A DNA stretch of 64,000 bases from Nitratireductor sp. (GTDB lineage: Bacteria; Pseudomonadota; Alphaproteobacteria; Rhizobiales; Rhizobiaceae). Shown here piece by piece: positions 45,046-55,879 of this stretch. The stretch's first letter is position 1; each line of letters starts with the position of its first letter. The stretch spans positions 632,672 through 696,671 of the forward strand of contig NZ_CP051236.1 of NCBI RefSeq assembly GCF_017794765.1, read 5' to 3'. The notes below the pieces were generated by a model. The model was not told the origin of the DNA. It was given only the letters and a program-made list of their open reading frames with translations, and made no database searches. Position numbers and translations under genes: made by a program.

Positions 45046-45779
45046 GTGGCGCACTCCCGAAGAAGGCGATGGTGCTGGCCGCCGGGCTCGGCAAGCGCAT
45101 GCGCCCCATCACCGACACCATGCCCAAACCGCTGGTGAAGATCGCCGGACGCACGCTGATCGACCGAGCGCTCGACATGCTGGAGCGTGTCGGGGTCGAG
45201 ACGGCCGTGGTGAATGTGCACTACCTCGCCGAGCAGATGGAGGCGCATCTGGCAGGCCGCACCGCGCCGAAGATCGTCATTTCCGATGAGCGCGCGCAGC
45301 TTCTGGATTCGGCCGGTGGCATCATTCACGCCCTGCCGCATCTGGGAAACGCGCCCTTCTTCATTCTAAACGCCGACACGTTCTGGCTTGAATCTGGCAC
45401 GTCCAATCTCGAGCGCATGGCACTTGCCTGGGAGCCTGACAACATGGATATTCTCCTCATGGTTGCAGACACCGAACAGGCGACGGGTCATTCCGGATCG
45501 ACCGATTACAGCATGGATGCGCAAGGCCGCCTCACCCGTGACCGGGGCGTGGAGGGCGGCGTCATCTATGCCGGCGCGATCGTCCTTCATCCGCGCATCT
45601 TTGCCGGTGCAGGCAATGAGCCGCAGTCTCTCAACGCCTATTTCGACGCAGCCGAAGCCAAGGGCCGGCTTTTCGGCATGAGAATGGACGGCGCGTGGAT
45701 CACCGTCGGCACGCCGGATGCCATCGCGCCCGCCGAAGCGGTGGTGGCGATGCACACCGAGAAGAGCGATGCTGGCTGA
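45042..45779 (+). CDS. murU: N-acetylmuramate alpha-1-phosphate uridylyltransferase (MurU-like)
   Basis: A 245-residue nucleotidyltransferase. AMVLAAGLGKRMRPITDTMPKP at about 9-30 is the nucleotide-binding signature, followed by LINAD-like FFILNADTFW holding the metal aspartate. With AmgK it makes UDP-MurNAc directly from recycled MurNAc, bypassing MurA/MurB and so fosfomycin. The MurU assignment rests mainly on the AmgK neighbour; a mannose-1-phosphate guanylyltransferase-like activity is the alternative. The gene overlaps addB by 11 bases. Confidence 0.85.
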   Translation: MSGALPKKAMVLAAGLGKRMRPITDTMPKPLVKIAGRTLIDRALDMLERVGVETAVVNVHYLAEQMEAHLAGRTAPKIVISDERAQLLDSAGGIIHALPHLGNAPFFILNADTFWLESGTSNLERMALAWEPDNMDILLMVADTEQATGHSGSTDYSMDAQGRLTRDRGVEGGVIYAGAIVLHPRIFAGAGNEPQSLNAYFDAAEAKGRLFGMRMDGAWITVGTPDAIAPAEAVVAMHTEKSDAG

Positions 45780-48700
45780 AGATAAAAGCCGCGTCTTTTC
45801 CATTCCCCCCGGTGTCGGCTTTCTGGAGACGCTTGTCGAAGCTCTATTCGGTGGAAAGCTCGTGCCGGGCTTTCGCCACACGGGCGATCCGCTGGCGCTG
45901 GCCGATGTCACCATCTATCTGCCGACCCGCCGTGCCGCCCGCGCCCTGCGCGATGTCCTGCTGCGAAAGCTCGACGGCCAGTCCGCCATCCTCCCCGTCA
46001 TTCGTCCGCTGGGCGAGTTCGATGAAGAGGCCGCGCTGTTCGATACGGAGGGTGCCACCGCGCTCGATCTCGCCCCGCCGATAGAGGCGCTGGATCGCAT
46101 CCTGTTGCTGGCACCGCTGGTGCAGGCGTGGAAGGCGCGGCTGCCCGGCCACGTGGCGGCATTGTTTGAGGAAGGTGTCGTGGTGCCGGCTTCGGCATCG
46201 GATTCCATCTGGCTCGCGCGCGATCTCGCCGGCCTGATGGACGAGATCGAAACCGAGGAAGCCGACTGGACGAAACTCGCCAGCCTCGCGCCCGATGCGC
46301 TGGCGCACTGGTGGCAGGTGACGCTCGAATTCCTGCAGATCGTCACCGCCCATTGGCCAAAGCTGCTCGAAGAGCTCGACCGTTCCAACCCCGCCGCACA
46401 CCGCAACGCGATGCTGGCAGCAGAAGCCGCGCGTCTCAGGGCCCACGCACACAAAGGCCCGGTCATCGCCGCCGGCTCCACCGGCTCCATTCCGGCGACA
46501 GCGCGGTTGCTGGCGACAATCGCCGGGCTGGAAAACGGTGCCGTGGTCCTGCCGGGTCTCGACACGCGGCTCGACGCACGGGCCTGGGAGGCGGTGGGCG
46601 ATGCGGACGAGCCATCTGCCTTCGGCCATCCGCAGGCCGGCTTGAAAAAGCTGCTTTCAGCGATGGGCATCGCGCGCGAAGCGGTGGTGGAGCTTGGCGA
46701 GCCTGCCCCGCCGCTCGCCCTGCGCCGTGCACTGGTCAGCGAAACCCTGCGTCCTGCTGAAACCACGGATGCCTGGCTCGAAAATCAGGCGCTGGCAGCC
46801 GATGCGACAGAAGGGGATGCGCTTTCCGGCGTGACCCTGGTCGAGACCGCAAACGAGCGTGAGGAAGCGCTGTCGATTGCCGTTGCGCTGCGCATGGCCC
46901 TGACCGACGAGAACGCCACGGCAGCACTCGTCACACCCGATCGCGGTTTGGCGCGGCGTGTCGCGGTGGAGCTGCGCCGCTTCGGCATCGAGGCGGATGA
47001 TTCCGGCGGCACGCCGCTCGCCGACACCCCGCCGGCAACGCTCGCACGGCTGCTGCTCGAAACCGTGTTCCGCCCGGGTGAACCCATCGCCATGGTGGCC
47101 CTGCTCAAGCATCCCTTGCTCCGGCTGGGGCTGAAGCGCGCCAGCGTGCGCCGCGCTGCCGAGACCATCGAGCTCGTGGCGCTGCGCGGTGGCACGGGTC
47201 GGCCAGACATCGCCACGCTCGATGCGCTCTTTGAAACACGCTGGGGAGCGTTTGAACGCGACACGCGCAAGCCTTTCTGGTTCCCGCGTGTCAACGACGC
47301 TTCACTGGCCGAGGCGCGCGCGGTGCTCGGTGCTCTGGTCGAAGCGCTGCGCCCACTGGTCGCCCTGCGCGGGCAATCGGGCATCGGCGTGCCCGAGATG
47401 GCGCGCAAGACAGTCGAGGTTCTCGAAGCGCTGGGTCGCTCAGAGGATGGCAGTCTCACCAGTTATTATGACGGCGAGCGCGGACAGGCCATGGCCGCCT
47501 TCCTGCGCGGTCTGGTGGGTTCGCAAACCACCCTGCCCTTCGATGCCGCCGAGTGGCCGGCGGTCTTTGCCGCGCTGATCGCCACCGAGGTGGTGAAACC
47601 CACCATGGGCGCAGACAGGCGCGTGGCCATCTGGGGCACGCTGGAAGCACGGCTTCTGCATGTCGACACGATGGTTCTGGGCGGCATGAACGAGGGCACC
47701 TGGCCTGCCATTCCCTCCTCCGACCGCTTCATGTCGCGGCTGATGAAGGCCGAGCTTTCGCTGGAGCCGCCGGAGCGACGCATCGGCCAGGCCGCGCATG
47801 ATTTCATGATGGCGATGGGCACGAAAGAGGTGGTGCTGACACGCGCCGCCCGCGCCGGCGATGCGCCGGCTGTCGCTTCACGCTGGCTGCAGCGCCTCAC
47901 GGCGTTTGCCGGCAAAGATGTTGCCGAAACCATGCGCGCGCGGGGCCGGGAGCTGATCGCCTGGGCACGCCTTCTGGACGACAGGCCGGACGAGGATTTC
48001 GCCCCACGGCCCGAGCCAGCGCCGCCCGTCGAGGCGCGCCCCACCCGCTTCTCCATCACCGAGATCGAGACGCTGCGGCGCGATCCCTATGCCGTCTACG
48101 CCAAACGCATTCTGGCGCTTGTCGCGCTCGACCCGCTGATCCGCGATCCGGGTGCCGCAGAACGCGGGAATCTCTTCCACGATGTTCTGGAGCGCTTCAT
48201 CAAGGAGGTGGAGGACCCGACGGCCCCCGACGCGCTCGACAGGCTGATCGCCATTGGCCGCCAGCTTTTTGCCGAAGCCGGTCTCCCGCAGGATGTGGCA
48301 ACGGTCTGGTGGCCGCGCTTCGAGCGCACGGCGGCCTCCGTCGTCGAATGGGAGCGCGGTCGCGCCGAAGGCATCGCAAAGCGCCATGCAGAAATCCGCG
48401 CCTCGGCCATCGAGGTGGCAAAGCTCGGGCTCACCCTTTCAGGCCGCGCCGACCGCATCGACATCCGCGCCGATGGCAGCGCCGAGATCCTCGATTACAA
48501 GACCGGCGCCTCGCCGTCGCGCCGGCAGGCACACACGCTTCTCTCGCCACAGCTTGCGCTGGAGGCGGCGCTGCTTCAGCGTGGCGCCTTCGCCGATATC
48601 GGCCCCGCCGAGCCCGGCGACCTCGCCTATGTGCGGCTCAAGGCCAATGGCGAGGTGGTGCCTGAATCCATTCTCCGCATGAAGGACAGCGACAAGACTG

Positions 48701-48894
48701 CGCCCGGCATGGCCGAAGAGGCATGGGAACGGCTGGGGCAGCTTCTCGCCCATTATCACAAGCCTGAGACAGGCTATCGCTCGCGCGTCCTGCCCTTCCG
48801 CGAGGGCGATGTGGATGGCGACTACGATCATCTGGCGCGTGTGCTCGAATGGTCTGCCGGCGGCGATGCAGGCGATAGCGGAGGGGACGAATGA
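45769..48894 (+). CDS. addB: Double-strand break repair protein AddB
   Basis: AddB (1041 residues) is the helicase-like nuclease partner of AddA, replacing RecBCD in alphaproteobacteria. IYLPTRRAARALRDVLLRK lies near the N-terminus, MVLGGMNEGTWP is the mid-region UvrD-like motif, and the C-terminal nuclease domain carries LSGRADRIDIRADGSAEILDYKTG (DYK catalytic residues). No typical Walker A is seen at the N-terminus, as expected for the alphaproteobacterial type. The start at 45769 (MLAEDKSRVFSIPPG) overlaps the end of murU. Confidence 0.95.
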   Translation: MLAEDKSRVFSIPPGVGFLETLVEALFGGKLVPGFRHTGDPLALADVTIYLPTRRAARALRDVLLRKLDGQSAILPVIRPLGEFDEEAALFDTEGATALDLAPPIEALDRILLLAPLVQAWKARLPGHVAALFEEGVVVPASASDSIWLARDLAGLMDEIETEEADWTKLASLAPDALAHWWQVTLEFLQIVTAHWPKLLEELDRSNPAAHRNAMLAAEAARLRAHAHKGPVIAAGSTGSIPATARLLATIAGLENGAVVLPGLDTRLDARAWEAVGDADEPSAFGHPQAGLKKLLSAMGIAREAVVELGEPAPPLALRRALVSETLRPAETTDAWLENQALAADATEGDALSGVTLVETANEREEALSIAVALRMALTDENATAALVTPDRGLARRVAVELRRFGIEADDSGGTPLADTPPATLARLLLETVFRPGEPIAMVALLKHPLLRLGLKRASVRRAAETIELVALRGGTGRPDIATLDALFETRWGAFERDTRKPFWFPRVNDASLAEARAVLGALVEALRPLVALRGQSGIGVPEMARKTVEVLEALGRSEDGSLTSYYDGERGQAMAAFLRGLVGSQTTLPFDAAEWPAVFAALIATEVVKPTMGADRRVAIWGTLEARLLHVDTMVLGGMNEGTWPAIPSSDRFMSRLMKAELSLEPPERRIGQAAHDFMMAMGTKEVVLTRAARAGDAPAVASRWLQRLTAFAGKDVAETMRARGRELIAWARLLDDRPDEDFAPRPEPAPPVEARPTRFSITEIETLRRDPYAVYAKRILALVALDPLIRDPGAAERGNLFHDVLERFIKEVEDPTAPDALDRLIAIGRQLFAEAGLPQDVATVWWPRFERTAASVVEWERGRAEGIAKRHAEIRASAIEVAKLGLTLSGRADRIDIRADGSAEILDYKTGASPSRRQAHTLLSPQLALEAALLQRGAFADIGPAEPGDLAYVRLKANGEVVPESILRMKDSDKTAPGMAEEAWERLGQLLAHYHKPETGYRSRVLPFREGDVDGDYDHLARVLEWSAGGDAGDSGGDE

Positions 48895-51800
48895 AAAAGT
48901 TTCCCTTCATCCCCGAGGACACGATAAAGGCGCAGTCGCTTGCCGCCGACCCCGCCACATCGGCCTGGGTTTCGGCCAATGCCGGCTCCGGCAAGACGCA
49001 CGTCCTTGCCCAGCGCGTGATCCGGCTTCTGTTGCAGGGGGCGGACCCGTCCAAGATCCTCTGCCTCACCTACACGCGCGCTGCCGCTGCCAACATGGCC
49101 AACCGCGTGTTCCGCGATCTTGCCGGCTGGAGCCTCCTGCCCGACGAGGCGCTGTCCGATGTGATCGCAAAGATGGAAGGCAAGGCACCCAGCCGTGAAA
49201 AGCTCGCCCGCGCGCGGCGGCTTTTTGCCCGCGCGCTGGAAACGCCGGGCGGTCTGAAAATCCAGACCATCCACGCCTTCTGCGAGGCGATCCTGCACCA
49301 GTTCCCGCTGGAGGCAAACATTGCCGGCCATTTCGAGCTGCTCGACACGCAGATGGAGGAGGCGCTTCTCGCCGAGGCGCGGCGCGATCTTCTGTCCGGG
49401 GCCGCCGGCGAGGATGGCGCGCTGGCCGAAGCCTTTGCCGAGGTGCTGGAGCGTGGTGGCGAGAGCGGCTTGCAGGAGCTCCTGTCCGAGATCATCGCCC
49501 GCCGCGACGGGCTGCGCGCCTTCATCGATGAGATCGGCAACGACCCGGTTCCCTACAGTGCCCTGTTCGAGGAGTTCGATTTCGCGCCCGATGACACGGC
49601 AGCGTCGATTGCCGCCTCCATCTGGCCGCTTCCGGGCTTCGATGCCGGCACGTTCCGCGCCTTTGTCGCCGAGGCGGAGGCCGTCGACGCCAAAACCGTT
49701 TTGAAGAGCATCGTGCCCGATGCCAGCCGTGCATTCGAAGAAACGGACCCGCTGCGAAGGCTCGACCATCTGCGCAAGGGCTTTTTGAAGGCCGATGGCG
49801 GCGTCTATGGCGAAAGCACGTTCAAAAAGGCGCTGCGCACTGCCTTGCCAGATATCGTCGAGCGCTATGGCGAGGCGGCGGAGGCAATCCGCAATGCGGC
49901 CGACCGTGTGGCGCTCTTCCGCATGCTGGAGGCAACGTGTGCGGCCCTTGTCATCGCCGATGGCATGATCGCCCGCTATGAGCGGCTGAAGCGCGCGCGC
50001 GGCTTTCTCGATTTCAACGATCTCATCATGCGCACCATCCGGCTTCTGGACCGTACCGATGCCGGGCCATGGGTGCAGTACAAGCTCGACAAGGGCATCG
50101 ACCATGTGCTGATAGACGAAGCGCAGGACACGAGCCCCGAGCAGTGGCAGATCGTGCGCCTTTTGGCGGAAGAGTTCTTTGCCGGCGAAGGTGCGCGCGA
50201 AGGCCTCCTGCGCACCATCTTCGCCGTGGGCGATGAAAAGCAGTCCATCTATTCGTTTCAGGGTGCGGAGCCTGCGGCCTTCGGCGAAAGCGGTCGCGCG
50301 TTTGAAAAAAAGGTGCGCGAGGTCGAGCGCCGTTTCGAGCGTCTGCGCCTGCGCTATTCCTTCCGCTCCACCGAGGATGTGCTGCGCGCCGCCGATCTCG
50401 TGTTCTCGAAGGCCGATGTGGCGCAGGGGCTGACGCACGATCCCGAGCCGATCGAGCATCTGGCGGTTCGCGCGGGCCAGCCCGGCTATGTGGAAGTCTG
50501 GTCGCCCATCGCGCCGGTCGCGGTGGACGAGCCGGAAGACTGGACGGAGGCCATCGACCATGCCTCCGCCCCCGCCGTGCGGCTGGCCGAAACCATCGCA
50601 CAGACCGTCGAGGACTGGATCCGCGATGGCGAAATCATCGAAGGCACGGGCAAGCGCCTCACGGCGGGCGATGTGCTGGTTCTCGTGCGCAAGCGCGACC
50701 GCTTCGTGCACGCGCTCTCGCGCAGCCTGAAAAACCGCCACATCGACGTGGCCGGCGCGGACCGCCTGCGGCTCACTGCGCACATCGCCGTGCAGGATCT
50801 GATCGCGCTTGGCCGCTTCCTTCTCCAGCCGCATGACGACCTCTCGCTGGCAGCAGTGTTGAAAAGCCCTCTTTTCGGCATGGATGAGGAACGCCTCTTC
50901 CGCCTTGCCTGGTACCGCGGGCGCGCCGTGCCGCTGTTCGATGCCATGCGCGCGCAGGCGCTGGAGGATCCGGCCGTGGCCGGCATGGTCGAGACCCTGC
51001 AGAACTGGCAGAACGAAGCGGCTTTCAAGCCGGCTTTCGAGTTTTATGCCAGTCTTCTCACGGGCACACGTGAGCGGGAGGGCGCGCGTCGGCTTTTCGT
51101 TGCCCGGCTTGGCCATGAGGCAAACGACATTCTCGACGAGTTCCTCTCCTTCGCGCTCGCAGGTGAGCGGGCGGGGCTGAACGGGCTCGAAGCGCTGCTT
51201 TCGGCGCTTGAAGGGCAGGCGCCGGAAATCAAGCGCGAGATGGACCAGACGCGCGACGAACTGCGCATCATGACGGTGCACGCTGCCAAGGGTCTTGAGG
51301 CTCCGGTGGTGTTTCTGGTCGATCCGGGCAGTGCGCCCTTCGTCTCCCAGCATCTCCCGAAGCTGATGCCCTTCGCGCCGCGCGGTGAAGGCTGGCAGGG
51401 CAAGGGTTTCCTCTGGCGCGCCGGCAAGGATCTTTCCAACACGGTGGCCGCGCGTTTCGAAGCCGATGCAAAGGTCAAGGCGGAGGAGGAATACCGCCGC
51501 CTTCTCTATGTGGGCATGACGCGGGCCGAGGACCGGCTGATCGTCTGCGGCTATCATGGCCAGCGCGAGCCTCAGGAATTGACCTGGCTCAATGTCGTGC
51601 GCACCGCGCTTTCCGGGGCCGACCGGGTGGAGGAACGGGCGAGCCCGGAAATCTGCGCTCCGGTCTATCGCTATCGTGTCAGTGATGCACCGGCAGTGAA
51701 GCCTGAGGCAGAGAAACCTGCTGAGACCGCGCCCGAAACCGCGCTTCCCGAGGCCCTGCTCACCCCGCCGCCCATGCCGGTCGATCTGCCGCGCCCGCTT

Positions 51801-52415
51801 TCGCCGTCACGCGCTGGCGCTCTGATCGAAGCTGATTACGAGCCGGTCCCGTCTCCCCTCTCGCCGGTTCTCGATGAGGCGAGCAGACCGGGCTTTGCCA
51901 TCCAGCGTGGTCTGGCCGTGCACAGGCTTCTGCAATTGCTCCCCGAATGCCCGCAGGAAGAGCGAGAGGCTGCAACCGATCGCTATCTCAACCGTGTCGG
52001 CGGCACCTGGAGCAGTAAAGAACGGGAGGCTGTCTGGCGCTCTGTCCGCGCGATCCTTGAGGACACGCGCTTCGCGCCCATCTTCGCGTCGGGGTCCCGC
52101 GCCGAAGTTTCGGTGATGGGAGAACTCACGCTTGGCAAGCGCCGCCACGCCGTCTCCGGCAAGATCGACCGCTTGGCTGTCACCGATGAGGCGGTTCTGA
52201 TTGTCGATTACAAGACCAATCGCCCTGCCGCCGAAACGCTGGAAGAAGCACCCGCCGCCTATGTCGCGCAGCTTGCGCTCTATGCGGAGCTTCTGAAACC
52301 GCTTTATCCCGGCCGCCGGATCGAAGCAGCCCTTCTGTTCACCGAAACGCCGGTCCTGCTGCCGGTGCCCGGGGATCGACTGGCAGACGCGCTTGAACGA
52401 CTCACGGGAGCGTGA
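48891..52415 (+). CDS. addA: Double-strand break repair helicase-nuclease AddA
   Basis: AddA (1174 residues) is a UvrD-type 3'-5' helicase with a C-terminal RecB-family nuclease. Walker A ANAGSGKT is at 29-36 and [11 protein letters not shown] follows. [14 protein letters not shown] is Walker [17 protein letters not shown] and [13 protein letters not shown] are helicase motifs V and VI, and the nuclease has KIDRLA and [11 protein letters not shown]. It overlaps addB by four bases (ATGA). The tsaE-murU-addB-addA-trxA order is conserved in rhizobia. A 909-codon open frame on its opposite strand is a high-GC shadow. Confidence 0.97.
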   Translation: MKKFPFIPEDTIKAQSLAADPATSAWVSANAGSGKTHVLAQRVIRLLLQGADPSKILCLTYTRAAAANMANRVFRDLAGWSLLPDEALSDVIAKMEGKAPSREKLARARRLFARALETPGGLKIQTIHAFCEAILHQFPLEANIAGHFELLDTQMEEALLAEARRDLLSGAAGEDGALAEAFAEVLERGGESGLQELLSEIIARRDGLRAFIDEIGNDPVPYSALFEEFDFAPDDTAASIAASIWPLPGFDAGTFRAFVAEAEAVDAKTVLKSIVPDASRAFEETDPLRRLDHLRKGFLKADGGVYGESTFKKALRTALPDIVERYGEAAEAIRNAADRVALFRMLEATCAALVIADGMIARYERLKRARGFLDFNDLIMRTIRLLDRTDAGPWVQYKLDKGIDHVLIDEAQDTSPEQWQIVRLLAEEFFAGEGAREGLLRTIFAVGDEKQSIYSFQGAEPAAFGESGRAFEKKVREVERRFERLRLRYSFRSTEDVLRAADLVFSKADVAQGLTHDPEPIEHLAVRAGQPGYVEVWSPIAPVAVDEPEDWTEAIDHASAPAVRLAETIAQTVEDWIRDGEIIEGTGKRLTAGDVLVLVRKRDRFVHALSRSLKNRHIDVAGADRLRLTAHIAVQDLIALGRFLLQPHDDLSLAAVLKSPLFGMDEERLFRLAWYRGRAVPLFDAMRAQALEDPAVAGMVETLQNWQNEAAFKPAFEFYASLLTGTREREGARRLFVARLGHEANDILDEFLSFALAGERAGLNGLEALLSALEGQAPEIKREMDQTRDELRIMTVHAAKGLEAPVVFLVDPGSAPFVSQHLPKLMPFAPRGEGWQGKGFLWRAGKDLSNTVAARFEADAKVKAEEEYRRLLYVGMTRAEDRLIVCGYHGQREPQELTWLNVVRTALSGADRVEERASPEICAPVYRYRVSDAPAVKPEAEKPAETAPETALPEALLTPPPMPVDLPRPLSPSRAGALIEADYEPVPSPLSPVLDEASRPGFAIQRGLAVHRLLQLLPECPQEEREAATDRYLNRVGGTWSSKEREAVWRSVRAILEDTRFAPIFASGSRAEVSVMGELTLGKRRHAVSGKIDRLAVTDEAVLIVDYKTNRPAAETLEEAPAAYVAQLALYAELLKPLYPGRRIEAALLFTETPVLLPVPGDRLADALERLTGA

Positions 52416-52489
52416 CACAAGAGAGCTTGACGCGACCCCGCGCCACCCCCACATGTGGTGTGACCGATTTGCCGATAAGGAGAATTCCC

Positions 52490-52813
52490 ATGGCCACCGT
52501 GAAGGCGGACAAGAACAATTTCCAGTCCGACGTGCTGCAGGCGTCCGAGCCCGTGGTTGTTGATTTTTGGGCCGAGTGGTGCGGCCCGTGCAAGATGATC
52601 GCGCCCGCGCTGGACGAGATTGCCGCCGAGCTCGGTGGCAAGGTCAAGATCGCCAAGGTGAACATTGACGAGAACCCGGAACTCGCCGCGCAGTATGGCG
52701 TGCGCTCCATCCCGACGCTCATGATGTTCAAGGGCGGCGAAGTGGCCGACATGAAAGTCGGTGCTGCACCGAAGACTGCTCTCTCGGCCTGGATCAATGG
52801 TGCCGTTGCCTAA
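52490..52813 (+). CDS. trxA: Thioredoxin
   Basis: TrxA (107 residues) is the cytosolic disulfide reductase. The active site is WCGPC in [14 protein letters not shown], with the cis-proline loop RSIPTLMMF. The start has an AAGGAG site. A possible promoter CTTGAC (52426-52431) lies 17 bases before CCACAT, which is part of the perfect palindrome CCACATGTGG (52449-52458). A strong terminator follows the gene. Confidence 0.97.
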   Translation: MATVKADKNNFQSDVLQASEPVVVDFWAEWCGPCKMIAPALDEIAAELGGKVKIAKVNIDENPELAAQYGVRSIPTLMMFKGGEVADMKVGAAPKTALSAWINGAVA

Positions 52814-52834
52814 AACGTCACCTGCAGAGACATG

Positions 52835-52862
52835 AAAAGCCCGGCCTCGTGCCGGGTTTTTT
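52835..52862 (+). terminator. Terminator after trxA
   Basis: CCCGGC (52840-52845) pairs with GCCGGG (52851-52856), flanked by AAAAG on the left and followed by TTTTTTG. It probably ends the long forward run from divL to trxA. Confidence 0.88.
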
Positions 52863-52918
52863 GTTGGATGGGTGAGTCTGTGTTTATGTGGACGCGCCGC
52901 CATTGCATTGATGGGGTA

Positions 52919-53037
52919 CGTGGTTCGACAAGCTCACCATGAGGGAAGTGGAGCATCGCGGAAAAGCCTGCTTCGGTGAGGTTACGGACGGGAACTGCAA
53001 TCATCTACCTCCCTCATGGTGAGCTTGTCGAACCACG
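52919..53037. repeat. Inverted pair of a 28-base intergenic repeat
   Basis: The 28 bases at 52919-52946 are the exact reverse complement of those at 53010-53037, with a 63-base spacer. The unit includes TGGTTCGACAAGCTCACCAT. A diverged third copy lies at 32168-32190. The pair sits in the gap between trxA and uppP and could fold into a long hairpin in RNA or a cruciform in DNA. It looks like a dispersed palindromic element of the kind that fills intergenic gaps in alphaproteobacteria. Confidence 0.85.
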
Positions 53038-53110
53038 CACCACGCCGCTGCCACAAAATCGAGGCGGAACAATCAAAAAACCGGATTCCACACTTCGATT
53101 TCGGGAGACC

Positions 53111-53917
53111 CTACCCCCACACAAGCAGTGCGATCAGACCGACACTGCCCACGAGCAGCCGCCACCAGCCAAACAGCGCATAGCCACGCCGCGATACGTA
53201 GCCAAGCAGCCAGCGCACCACCAGAAGCGCAGCAAAAAAGGCGGCGATGAAACCGATGGCGATGATCTTCACATCGGCTGCCGAGAGAAGATCGTAATTC
53301 TTGTAGAGATCATAGGCGAAGGCGCCGGTCATGGTCGGCATGGCGAGGAAAAACGAAAACTCCGCCGCCGAGCGCTTGTCCGCGCCCATCAGGAGCCCTC
53401 CGACGATTGTCGCACCGGAGCGTGAGGTGCCCGGGATCATCGAAAGGCACTGGAACAGACCGATACCAAGATACATGGAGAGCGGGAATTTCGTGATGTC
53501 ATGGTAGCGCGGCTTGTTGGCCCGGCGATCCACCCAGAGAAGAACGAAGCCGCCCAGAATGAGCATTGCGCAGATCAGAAGCGGCGTCTCGAAGAACACG
53601 GTCTTGATGATCTTGTAGGCCAGCACACCGATGATCGCAGCCGGCAAAAAGGCAATCAGGATGCCGATGACGAAGCGCCGGGTTGCCGGGTCGCGGGGCA
53701 GATCTGTCAGCATCTGCCAGAGGCGCGCGGCATAGACGCTGAGGATCGCCAGTATCGCGCCGAGCTGGATCAGAACCTCAAACGCCTTGCCGGTGGATTC
53801 AAAACCGAGGAAATGGCCGGCCAGCAGGATGTGACCGGTCGAGGAGACGGGTATGAATTCCGTCAGTCCTTCGAGGACGCCAAGAAGGAGGGCCCCCACG
53901 ATGGTCTGATCCGTCAT
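53111..53917 (-). CDS. uppP: Undecaprenyl-diphosphatase UppP (BacA)
   Basis: UppP (268 residues) is the membrane phosphatase that recycles undecaprenyl pyrophosphate for peptidoglycan and other envelope polymers; it gives bacitracin resistance when overproduced. [18 protein letters not shown] near the N-terminus and [20 protein letters not shown] hold the two active-site signatures. About eight hydrophobic helices are seen. It stands alone on the minus strand. Confidence 0.96.
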   Translation of the reverse strand: MTDQTIVGALLLGVLEGLTEFIPVSSTGHILLAGHFLGFESTGKAFEVLIQLGAILAILSVYAARLWQMLTDLPRDPATRRFVIGILIAFLPAAIIGVLAYKIIKTVFFETPLLICAMLILGGFVLLWVDRRANKPRYHDITKFPLSMYLGIGLFQCLSMIPGTSRSGATIVGGLLMGADKRSAAEFSFFLAMPTMTGAFAYDLYKNYDLLSAADVKIIAIGFIAAFFAALLVVRWLLGYVSRRGYALFGWWRLLVGSVGLIALLVWG

Positions 53918-54056
53918 GTTTGCTCCTCAATCACGGCTTGCTTGTCAGCAGATACGTCTCCCCCTATAGCAGAAGGGAGTACTTGCAGAATCAGGTAATC
54001 GAAGAATTACCGCCAAGGCCATGAAATGGCCAGAGCCTTCCTTTAGAAGCGACAGC

Positions 54057-54749
54057 ATGCTGACCCTGTTTCATCACCCCCTCTACGCTTCGTGCCGTTT
54101 TATCCGGCTTTCCTTCGGCGAATATGGCGAGGAACTCGCCTTGATCGAGGAACGGCCGTGGGCGCGGCGCGAGGAATTTCTGACGCTCAATCCCGCCGGC
54201 ACCATTCCGGTGCTTCTGGCCGAGGGCGATCACCCGATCGTTGGCGCCACGGTCATCGCCGAGTACCTGGACGAGACGCGTGGCGCGCTCAAGCGCGAGA
54301 AGCGGCTGATGGCGGAAGATTCCGTCGACCGGGCGGAAATTCGTCGTCTGGTCGAGTGGTATCTCGTCAAGGCCGATGCCGATGTCACCCGGCATCTGGT
54401 GCGCGAACGCGCGCTCAAGCCGCAGATGGCTGGCTCGGAAGGCGGCGGGTCTCCGGACTCGGCAGCCATCCGCGCTGCACGCACCAATGTGCGGCAGCAT
54501 ATGAAATACACCAACTGGCTGGCCGGCACGCGCGACTGGATGGCCGGCAAACGTCTCTCCTATGCCGACCTTGCGGCAGGCGCCACAATCTCGGTGCTCG
54601 ATTATCTGGGCGAGATTGAATGGAATGATTATCCTGCGGCGCGCGACTGGTATACCCGCATGAAGTCGCGCCCCTCCTTCCGCTCCATCCTGGCTGACCG
54701 CGTGCGTGGGCTCTCTCCCGTTTCCCATTACGCGGATCTGGATTTCTGA
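54057..54749 (+). CDS. Glutathione S-transferase family protein
   Basis: A 230-residue protein with an N-terminal thioredoxin-like GST domain ([20 protein letters not shown]; then [10 protein letters not shown] and the usual glutathione-binding area) and a C-terminal all-helical domain ([24 protein letters not shown]). The active residue is probably the serine or cysteine in YASCRF. Its substrate is unknown. It overlaps queG by one base (TGATG), so it is translationally coupled to the queG gene. Confidence 0.9.
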   Translation: MLTLFHHPLYASCRFIRLSFGEYGEELALIEERPWARREEFLTLNPAGTIPVLLAEGDHPIVGATVIAEYLDETRGALKREKRLMAEDSVDRAEIRRLVEWYLVKADADVTRHLVRERALKPQMAGSEGGGSPDSAAIRAARTNVRQHMKYTNWLAGTRDWMAGKRLSYADLAAGATISVLDYLGEIEWNDYPAARDWYTRMKSRPSFRSILADRVRGLSPVSHYADLDF

Positions 54750-55879
54750 TGCAACGCGCGCAGGCCGACAGGCTTCGCGCGTTCGTCGACAAGGAGGCGC
54801 GCGCACTGGGCTTCGATGCAGTGGCGGTAGTCTCGGCGGAGCACGCTCCATCGCGCGCGGCCGAACTTGGCCATTTCCTCAAGGAGGGCCGGCATGGCAG
54901 CATGCAATGGATGGAGGAAACGGCCGATCGCCGCGCCCACCCGCGCGATCTCTGGCCGGAAGCGCGCTCTGTCATCATGCTCGGCATGAATTACGGTCCG
55001 GACGACAACCCGCTTGAGATATTGAAAAGCCGCGACCGGGCGGCGATTTCGGTCTATGCGCGCAACCGAGACTATCACGACATCATCAAGGGACGGCTGA
55101 AACAGCTTGCCGGCAAACTCGCTGCCCGCACCGGCGAGGATGTGAAAGTTTTCGTCGACACCGCGCCGGTGATGGAAAAGCCGCTGGCCCGCGAGGCCGG
55201 CCTCGGCTGGCAGGGCAAGCACACAAATCTGGTAAGCCGTGAATTCGGCTCCTGGCTGTTTCTCGGTTCCGTTTTTACCACGGCGGAGTTGCCGCCGGAT
55301 GCGCCGGAGCGCGACCATTGCGGCTCCTGCCGCGCCTGCCTGGACATCTGTCCGACGAAGGCCTTCCCCGCCCCCTATCAGATCGATGCGCGGCGCTGCA
55401 TTTCCTATCTCACCATCGAAAACAAGGGGCCAATTCCCCGCCAGTTCCGCATTCCCATGGGTAACCGCATCTATGGCTGCGACGATTGCCTTGCCGTCTG
55501 CCCGTGGAACAAGTTCGCGCAGGATGCCGCCGAAGCGAAGCTGAAGGCACGTGACGAACTCAGGGCGCCGTCGCTTTCCGAGCTTCTGGAACTGGACGAT
55601 GCCGGCTTTCGCGCCTTCTTCTCCGGCTCGCCGGTCAAGCGCATCGGCCGCGACCGCTTTATCCGAAACGTTCTGATTGCGGCAGGCAATTCCGGCGAAA
55701 CCAGCCTGCTTGACCCGTGCAGGCGCCTCGCCGAAGATGCTTCGCCGCTCGTGCGTGGCGCGGCCGTCTGGGCGCTGTCCCGACTTCTGGACGACAAGGC
55801 CTTTCGGGCAATCGAAACCCGGCTGCGCCCGCAGGAAACGGACGCACAGGTGCAGACTGAATGGGACGGGCGATCATGA
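54749..55879 (+). CDS. queG: Epoxyqueuosine reductase
   Basis: QueG (376 residues) performs the final step of queuosine synthesis in tRNA, reducing epoxyqueuosine with cobalamin and two 4Fe-4S clusters. The cluster cysteines are in [13 protein letters not shown] and [19 protein letters not shown]-like repeat is at the C-terminus ([15 protein letters not shown]). [15 protein letters not shown] lies near the cobalamin site, with the catalytic aspartate in [12 protein letters not shown]. It overlaps the next gene by four bases. Confidence 0.96.
   Translation: MQRAQADRLRAFVDKEARALGFDAVAVVSAEHAPSRAAELGHFLKEGRHGSMQWMEETADRRAHPRDLWPEARSVIMLGMNYGPDDNPLEILKSRDRAAISVYARNRDYHDIIKGRLKQLAGKLAARTGEDVKVFVDTAPVMEKPLAREAGLGWQGKHTNLVSREFGSWLFLGSVFTTAELPPDAPERDHCGSCRACLDICPTKAFPAPYQIDARRCISYLTIENKGPIPRQFRIPMGNRIYGCDDCLAVCPWNKFAQDAAEAKLKARDELRAPSLSELLELDDAGFRAFFSGSPVKRIGRDRFIRNVLIAAGNSGETSLLDPCRRLAEDASPLVRGAAVWALSRLLDDKAFRAIETRLRPQETDAQVQTEWDGRS

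Noticed and set aside
48828-51557. A 909-codon open frame antisense to addA
   Set aside because: It lies entirely opposite a well-supported helicase-nuclease gene; long antisense frames are common in high-GC genes with strong third-position bias. The translation resembles no family and has no ribosome site.
52449-52458. CCACATGTGG palindrome upstream of trxA as an operator
   Set aside because: Ten-base palindromes are frequent by chance in 64 kb and there is only one copy; mentioned only in the trxA entry.
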